A stretch of DNA of 64,000 bases from Suillus spraguei. Lineage: Eukaryota; Basidiomycota; Agaricomycetes; Boletales; Suillaceae. The position numbers were made by a program, and so were the translations under genes. Below are positions 57,762 to 64,000 of the stretch, one piece after another. Every line of letters begins with the position of its first letter. Position 1 is the stretch's first letter. The notes below the pieces were generated by a model. The model saw only the letters and a program-made list of their open reading frames with translations. It searched no databases and was not told the DNA's origin. The stretch covers positions 62,001 through 126,000 of the forward strand of contig JABCPU010000099.1 in assembly GCA_016800925.1 (NCBI GenBank), read 5' to 3'.

Positions 57762-58530
57762 TGTCATATACCATACTTCTAATCTCAGATCCGACCATAT
57801 CCGATCAGATCCGATCGATTCCATATCCGTCCGGTCCACAGATCCTGTCTGGACCACCCATCCGAATGTACTCACTTCTCGCACCTTAACTCCCTTGTGT
57901 ATATCTGCGTCTATCTCCTTTCGTCATTCCTCCTGCTTCCGGTACTCCGGCTGTTTATATTTCCGTCCTGTGTTACTGATCCATTTCCTGTGTTCATTTC
58001 CGATTCATGCTTACTGATCTGCTGTGCATTAACTAATAGACTTCCGTTACACTTCGTACATAGCCCTCGGTCCTGGACTTGCTGATTATCCGTCTTAGAT
58101 ACTTACAGTATATAAACCACTTGTAGATCTCTGTAGAACCTTAGTTTGAATATCATCTTAGATTCTACTCATTCTGTTCCCCCCGGACTTAAGCCACTTT
58201 CCGCTTTAAGTCACCTTCCGAGACTTAGGATTGATTCCTATAGTCTATATCTCCGACTCTATCTTTGGATAGTCTACTTCCATTAGTTTCTAGTTAGAAA
58301 CTCGTTCCGAAACTAGCCTTAATCTCTGTCCCCTCCTTACGTTCCGAATAACCTTCAGACGTATCATATCCGATACCTTCAGACACCCGGATCCGTCACG
58401 CAACTCCTTCCGGGTCTTCGGACGAATAACTCCTCCCTGAAATAAGGGGCATTACTCGAGAAAGGGGCACAGTGCACGAACTGAGGCCAAAGCCCTTTGG
58501 ATCTCTCTACCCTTGAGTACGGTCTTAACA
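57762..58530 (+). mobile_element. LTR-3 solo LTR, TSD AGAGT
   Basis: 769 bp from TGTCATATACCATACTTC to GAGTACGGTCTTAACA, with perfect AGAGT repeats (57757-57761 and 58531-58535). It contains a TATA box (CAGTATATAAACC near 58108). LTR-3 shares its first 20 bp or so, the GAGCTGAGGCCAAGCCC-like block near the 3' end and the TATA region with LTR-2, so the two families are related. Further copies lie at 59856 and 61249. Confidence 0.93.
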
Positions 58531-58676
58531 AGAGTGCAAATAGGCATTGTGGCAGACATGTGACAAAGTGTGCGAACTCTAGGGAAAATGCACTTTTCCA
58601 TGCAGTAACTCTCTGCTGGACTCAACACATTGAGTTTCAAAAAAAACTAGCAGATGTTGTACCTGAGGGTTCAGTC

Positions 58677-58877
58677 TAGTGTTGCCATGGATTAAAGTGG
58701 CTCAGCCTGAATATTTGGGCATTGAGAGCTGAATAAAATTTCTAAAATCATGAAAATATTTATTTAAGTAGATTGGGCTCAAGGCCAGGTGCCCAATCTT
58801 TCATGATTTTAGAAATTTTATTCAGCTCTCAATGCCCAAATATTCAGGCTGAGCTACTTTAAGCTGTGGCAACACTA
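58677..58877. mobile_element. hAT-type MITE with 8-bp TSD GTTCAGTC
   Basis: A 201-bp near-palindrome. The arms of about 90 bp start TAGTGTTGCCA and end TGGCAACACTA, and are complementary through CAGCCTGAATATTTGGGCAT and on to TTTCTAAAATCATGAAA. Exact GTTCAGTC repeats flank it (58669-58676 and 58878-58885). The 8-bp duplication and the YARNG-type terminus (TAGTG) point to the hAT superfamily. It lies inside the FunK1 pseudogene and has no coding capacity. Confidence 0.92.
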
Positions 58878-59855
58878 GTTCAGTCTATTGAACCATCAAA
58901 GAATTAAGTTATTATGTCTGTGCATTGTGGAGTAATAGACATTGCGCCAAAAATGCGTGAACTCCTGTGGACATCTAGTAAGGAGGATATATTGAACAAG
59001 GTCACCATGTTGAACAACATGAAGGGGGTCTGTGGCATACCTAAACTTATTGAACACTGGCTTGTCAAGATCACACCTGGGGAGGTCGACAAAATGGAGA
59101 AGTATCACTATACAACAATGGAGAGTATAGAAGGTACCTTCCACACTCATGTCCAGCTAGTTTTGAAGCCCCATGCACAACCTTTGCACATGTTCCACAT
59201 GAAGGCAGAGTTAGTGAGCATGATATGGGATATCATTATCAGTAAGTACACGCCATGCTATGATATCCAATCTTTTGACTTACCTCTTTCCAGTTCAAAA
59301 AACAGTGGTTGAAGAGCGAGGTATTCTGCATCAAAATTGCAGCCTTAATAACACTATGATTGAGGATGATGGCAATGGCTCCCATGGCACATTGATAAAC
59401 TGGGAATTTGCTGCATGTATTCTTCAGAGCAATCACTACCCTATCAGTGGTACAGTCAGTGTTTAACTTCCTGACTCTGTTTTTGATGAACACCTGCTCA
59501 CAAAATGACCAGGGCAGAGTACCATTCATGTCACAGAAGCTTCTTCACCAGCTCTCAGATGCCATTCCTGTGGTGTTTGCACAGAAGAAAACTTGAAAGA
59601 AAGCTTCATGTTTGAGACCACAACTGACTAAATTTATCAGACATACTTTGGCTGATGATCTCAAGTCCCTCTTTTATGTCTTCACATGGATCTGCATCAA
59701 ATTCAGGGGTCCCCTCAGGATGGAATGGGCCCTCAAGCCAAGGGACCATAGATCTGAATGGCTACCACGTACATGGTCTGCTAACTCTTATGCAGAGTGT
59801 GACCAAGCCAAGACGGGCTTTTTTTCCACTTGGAGGATATGCAGAAGCTGGAAAC

Positions 59856-60601
59856 TGTCATATACCATACTTCTGATCTCAGATCCGACCATATCCGATC
59901 AGATCCAATCGATTCTATTTCCGTCTGGTCCATAGATCCTGTCCAGATCACCCATCCGAATGTGCCCACTTCTCGCACTCTAACTCCCTTGTGTATATCT
60001 GCATCTATCTCCTTTCATCATCCCTCCTGTTTCCGGTATTCCGGCTGTGTATACTTCCGTCCTGTGTCACTGATCTGCTACCTGTGTTTCATTTCCAATT
60101 TGTGCTTACTGATCCGCTGCGCATTAACTAATAGACTTCCGTTACACTTCGTACATAGCCCTCAGTCCTGGACTTGTTGATTATCCGTATTAGATACTTA
60201 CAGTATATAAACCACTTGTAGATCTCCGTAGAACCTTAGTTCGAATATCACCTTAGATTCTGCTCATTCTGCTTCCTCCGGACTTAAGTCACTTTCCACT
60301 CTAAGTCATCTTCCGAGACTTGGGATTGATTCCTTTAGTCTATATCTCCGACTCTATCTTCGGATAGTCTATCTCTGTTAGTTTCTAGTTAGTAACTCGT
60401 TCCAAAGCTAGTCTTAACCCTCATTCTATTCCTACGTTCTGGATAACCTTCAGACGTCCGGATCCATCATGCAACTCCTTCCGGATCTTCGGATGTATAC
60501 CTACTCTCTTAAATAAGGGGCATTACTTGGGAAAGGGGCACAGTGCACGAACTGAGGCCAAAGCCCTTCGGATCTTTCATCCTTTGAGTACGGTTTTCAC
60601 A
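59856..60601 (+). mobile_element. LTR-3 solo LTR, TSD GAAAC
   Basis: 746 bp from TGTCATATACCATACTTC to GAGTACGGTTTTCACA, flanked by perfect GAAAC repeats (59851-59855 and 60602-60606). It interrupts the FunK1 kinase pseudogene between its WKL and TQIHLYFKN segments. Confidence 0.93.
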
Positions 60602-60796
60602 GAAACACAGATTCATCTCTACTTCAAGAATCTTGTTCCACTCGCAAAGGAATGGTATGGGCTGATGAGGAATAACAACAACCCAGATTTGGTACCCTTT
60701 GATGCCATGCTCAAGATGCTGGATAGGCATCATGCAGAGCTTCTAAAGGATGAACCATCCCCTGAGCTGTTATTTGCAAGAACAATCTTCAAGTGA

Positions 60797-61248
60797 AAAC
60801 AGCCAACTGGAGGTGCTCCTGATTCTGCAGGTGCAGTAGATCTAGGAGTTACTGAGTTACCTAATGACACAACCAGACACATGAGGCCAGCTGGAGGCAA
60901 CATGATGATGGAAGCTGCAGTACCTATCAGCCCATCAAAGCAGAACAAGACTACATGATAGTAATAAAACAGTAGGCAACCATAGTTTTTCTGTTTCAAA
61001 ACACTTCATACCTACATAGTTACTCAGTAGCTGTGATGCATGTCTCCATATGTACTTCATATGTTAGAATCATCCATGCCAAGCATCAGGGCCTACTATG
61101 TCAATCCATGGGCAATTCCTGCAGTTCTCAGCATCACTGAAATTTTGAATTGAACTTATGCATCAACATGCTGCTACCTGCAAGCAACTTGACTCATACA
61201 TCTGAAAATCACCTGCAATGACCACTGAACTACAACATGAAGCCCAAG
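60797..61248. other. Sequence downstream of the FunK1 pseudogene
   Basis: About 450 bp after the kinase stop codon. No open frame of note and no repeat known from elsewhere in the window. It could be the 3' flank of the old kinase gene. Confidence 0.5.
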
Positions 61249-63378
61249 TGTCATATACCATACTTCTGATCTCAGATCCGATCAATCCTATTTCTGTCTG
61301 GTCCACAGATCCTGTCCGGATCACTCATCCGAACATGCCTACTTCTCGCACTCTAACTCCCTTGTGGATATCTGCATCTATCTCCTTTCGTCATTCCTCC
61401 TGTCTCCAGTATTCCGGCTGTGTATATTTCCATCCTGCTCATTGATCCGTTATCTGTCATATACCATGCATTTCAGTCCAGATCCGATTCAATCCATAGA
61501 CATCCAGACACCCAATTCATACATCCAGTCCACCACTCCAATCCATATCCATCCATATCCATATCCGACCCAATCCATCCATCTGGTCTCATCCACCCAT
61601 CTGATCTGATCCATATCTGATCCATATCCATATCTGACCCAATCCATCCATCCAATCTCATCTACCCATCCAATCTCATCCATATCTGACCCAGTCCATA
61701 TCCGATCCATGTCCATATCCGATCTGTGTCTATATCCGATCCGAGTTCATATCCAAACTATTCCCGTGCACCTGTGCATTACCCCGTTTAGTATATATCT
61801 GTGTCCCCAGCTCTTGGTTATCTCTGCCTCCATCTTGATAAGTTATTTCATACAAGTCTTATCTCCAAGTTCATAGCCTTATGTTCTGTTGTACTTACTA
61901 ATGTGTTTCTGCATGCTTCAGACATAGCCTTCAGACTATGCTTACTTACCTTCCGGCATGCTACCTACAGTATATAACCTTGTAGTACAACTCCTGCAGA
62001 CTTCAGTCTGATCATTGCTTTCCTACTTCTGTATATTCCTTTGACTTCTGTATCTTGTAACTATGTCTATATAAATCTGTTTCCGTTCTTGCACTTGGGC
62101 TCCGGCCCTTGTAAGATTCCGACTCAGACCTATGGGATCATTCCCTAGGCCGGAGCCTTGATCCTTTGTCCTATATCCTTTTCAGACTTCGTCCATTTCC
62201 TGTCTCTCATCCAATTCACCTCCGACTCTACATGTGGTAGTCTTATCCTGTCTGTTTCTATTCCGGACCTTGTCCAGAGTAGTCTATACTACCTCTACAC
62301 CATATCTGGACCTACTCCTCTCTAGTAGTTAACACCTCCCCTAAGATCCATAGAGCTACGCTCGTCTGATCATCTGATCATCCGCCCCTCCGCTCTTCTG
62401 CTCCTCTGAGCTCTGGACCTTCGGACCTCTGGTCCTCCGGATCTATCCTATCCTATCCTCCAACATTTATGGATCATCTTTCCCTCCGGAGCTTTGCTCC
62501 TATCCTGCCCTGGACTTTGTCCAGGAGTCCATCCTTCATCTATTCTACTTGGAACTTGTTCTAGTAGTCTTACCATTACTCCCTACCATCCGGAAATAGT
62601 TCCAGTGTGTTCCTGCGCTCATCTGAAAGTCCTTCGGAGCTCTATCGAGCTATCCTGTCCTACAGAGTTCATCCAGACTCCGTCCGGACTTCACTATAAC
62701 TCCCCCTTGGACTTCATCCGAAATTAAGGGCACATACTCAGGTAAGGGGCACAGCATACGAGCTGAGGCCAAGCCCCTTCGACTTTCTGTCCCTCCGGTA
62801 CAACTCCATGTAAGACCAGGACTTCTTAGTAGCCCCAGTTTTGCATGATTGTAACATTACCTATGTTTCATTTCCAACTCGTGCTTACTGATCTGCTGTG
62901 CACTAACTAATAAACTTCTGTTATACATCGTACATAGCCCTCGGTCCCGGACTCATTGATTATCTGTGCTAGTTACTTACAGTATATAAACCACTTGTAG
63001 ATCTCTGTAGAACCTTAGTTCGAATATCATCTTAGATTCTACTCATTCTGTTCCTCTGGGCTTGAGTAACTTCCAACTCTAGTATCTTCCGAGACTTAGG
63101 ATTGATTCCTGTAAGTCTACATCTCCGACTCTACCCTTTGGTAGTCTATCTCTGTTAGTTTCTAGTTAAGGACTCGTTCCGAGACTAGCCTTATTCCTTG
63201 TTCCATCTCCACATTCCGGATAATTTTCGGACGTCCGGATCCGCTACACTACCACTTCCGGATCTTCGGACATATATCCTCCCTCTGAAATAAGGGGCAT
63301 TACTCGGGAAAGGAGCACAGTGCACAGACTGAGGCCAAAGCCCTTCAGATCTCTTACCCCTTGAGTACAGTCTTAACA
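61249..63378 (+). mobile_element. LTR-3 copy, split by a nested LTR-2
   Basis: It begins TGTCATATACCATACTTC at 61249 and ends GAGTACAGTCTTAACA at 63378. The two halves (61249-61454 and 62857-63378) join into an LTR-3 when the LTR-2 between them is removed. The outer flanks (CCAAG and GTGTC) do not match; on the right a copia LTR fragment starts directly, so the junction was rearranged. Confidence 0.85.
61455..62856 (+). mobile_element. LTR-2 solo LTR nested in LTR-3
   Basis: 1402 bp from TGTCATATACCATGC to GCATGATTGTAACA. The flanking pentamers are TTATC (61450-61454) and TTACC (62857-62861), differing by one transition. Its 8-mer region (about 62365-62405) is much shorter than in the 6677 copy. 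TATA box near 61968 (CAGTATATAACC). Confidence 0.88.
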
Positions 63379-63500
63379 GTGTCTTAGCGAGCTCATTCCT
63401 ATCATATAATGGACCCTTGTCATGTAATTTTCCCTCAGTCATTCCCTCATCCTTCCTTTGGATAGCAGCTGAGCACGGTATACGCCAGTTTTGTCAGCCC
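63379..63500 (+). repeat. Copia LTR fragment
   Basis: GTGTCTTAGCGAGCTCATTCC through CCTTTGGATAGCAGCTGAG matches 52535-52630 of the copia LTR in the same orientation. Both ends are truncated; the left end abuts LTR-3. Quoted motifs are the first and last parts of the match. Confidence 0.75.
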
Positions 63501-63519
63501 TCTTTTCTAGTACCCTGCA

Positions 63520-64000
63520 TACTTTTTCCATATCATTCACTTTTAAGAATGTTCACTCACTTATATCTAACTTTTCACTTCTTTCTGACTTTTCTGCTTG
63601 CTTTATGCTTTTCACTTAATTCAATGGCACAAACTTTTCAAGTCTGAACAAATAGTGATGATTATTAATGGGCCACTTAAATAAGTGCAAAAAGTTGGAA
63701 AAGTAAACTCATGATTTACTGATGTTGCACAGGGGCTAAGATGGACCTCTAAGGAAATCATCCATGAGTGGATGTCAAGGTGTGTTCTGATAACAAAAAA
63801 TACTGTCATCAGCAGGTTTTGAACCTACACAGGAAAGAGAAACAGATTTTGATTCTGTTGTGGTAACCATCAGGCTAAGACCAGTTACAATGAACTGCCA
63901 AAGAAACCATCATGGGTGAATATCAAGGTGTGTTCTGATAGAAAAAACCTTGTCATTGGCAGGTTTTGAACCTGCACAGTCCAAGAGAAACAGATTTTGA
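63520..64000 (-). repeat. Dispersed repeat with two tRNA-like (Leu-CAA-like) units
   Basis: Left part (63520-63725) resembles 12990-13215. Then two related units follow about 147 bp apart. Read on the minus strand, the first (63880-63801) has the anticodon arm ACAGA-ATCAAAA-TCTGT, a variable arm and a paired T arm GTAGG-TTCAAAA-CCTGC. The second is cut by the window edge and has a perfect T arm GCAGG-TTCAAAA-CCTGC. A shared tail ATCAGAACACACCTTGA follows each. The acceptor stem pairs poorly, so I read them as tRNA-derived SINE units rather than tRNA genes. Confidence 0.55.

Larger units (their letters stand above)
58536..60796 (+). pseudogene. FunK1-type protein kinase pseudogene
   Basis: The plus strand encodes a basidiomycete FunK1 kinase in pieces: KKLADVVPEGS, WTSSKEDILNKVTMLNN with CGIPKLIEHWLVK, then the catalytic loop RGILHQNCSLNNTMIEDD, the Asp-Trp-type block LINWEFA, FMSQKLLHQLSDA, HTLADDLKSLFYVFTWICIK, and after an LTR NLVPLAKEWYGLM, DEPSPELLFARTIFK with a stop at 60796. 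Both catalytic aspartates are replaced by asparagine (HRD to HQN; IDW to INW). A MITE (58677-58877) and an LTR-3 (59856-60601) split it, and stop codons or frame changes occur near 59480 and 59597. FunK1 kinases are expanded in mushrooms; their role is unknown. Confidence 0.85.

Noticed and set aside
63801..63880. Functional tRNA-Leu(CAA) gene
   Set aside because: Anticodon and T arms fold, but the acceptor stem pairs only in part and related copies lie in repeats; treated as SINE-like.

Overview
The window looks like nuclear DNA of a filamentous basidiomycete, most likely an Agaricomycete; I do not name a genus. The grounds are short spliceosomal introns (about 50-70 bp, GT...AG) in every host gene, and element families typical of this group: Ty3/gypsy retrotransposons with a chromodomain, PIF/Harbinger elements with a second Myb-like gene, Plavaka (CACTA-type) transposase, FunK1 kinases and SRA/YDG-domain proteins.

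Layout. (1) 1-18.5 kb is a graveyard of mobile DNA: a truncated gag-protease remnant (1-1752), a complete but dead minus-strand Ty3/gypsy element (1753-10402) whose pol carries a 1534 bp solo LTR with an exact 5 bp target duplication, a 113 bp tandem array (10.76-11.56 kb), further LTR pieces, and a decayed two-gene PIF/Harbinger element (13277-18523). (2) 18.8-26.4 kb holds three tandem, same-strand SRA-domain genes, with a broken WD40-repeat gene between the first two. (3) 27.1-30.3 kb holds three tandem plus-strand copies of a tiny gene resembling the small subunit of serine palmitoyltransferase, all with an intron at the same place. (4) 32.8-50.6 kb is the conserved core: a PMC1-type Ca2+-ATPase with two single-base frameshifts, trehalose-6-phosphate synthase, ribosomal stalk protein P0, a PPR-type protein and a C3HC zinc-finger (NIPA/Rsm1-like) protein. 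(5) 51-64 kb returns to mobile DNA: a copia remnant, a Plavaka transposase and a FunK1 kinase pseudogene, both cut by solo LTRs, a hAT-type MITE with an 8 bp target duplication, nested long LTRs and tRNA-like repeats.

How it fits together. The host genes cover unrelated housekeeping tasks (calcium transport, trehalose synthesis, the ribosome stalk, organelle RNA biology, probable mRNA export) and form no operon-like pathway. The most notable local features are the two tandem gene families: SRA proteins (methylcytosine readers in known cases) and SPT small-subunit-like proteins (sphingolipid synthesis). The gypsy element shows the kind of damage expected from methylation of CpG: its placed in-frame stops are all TGA, four of them at sites where the family normally has arginine, and its YxDD catalytic motif has become YMDN.
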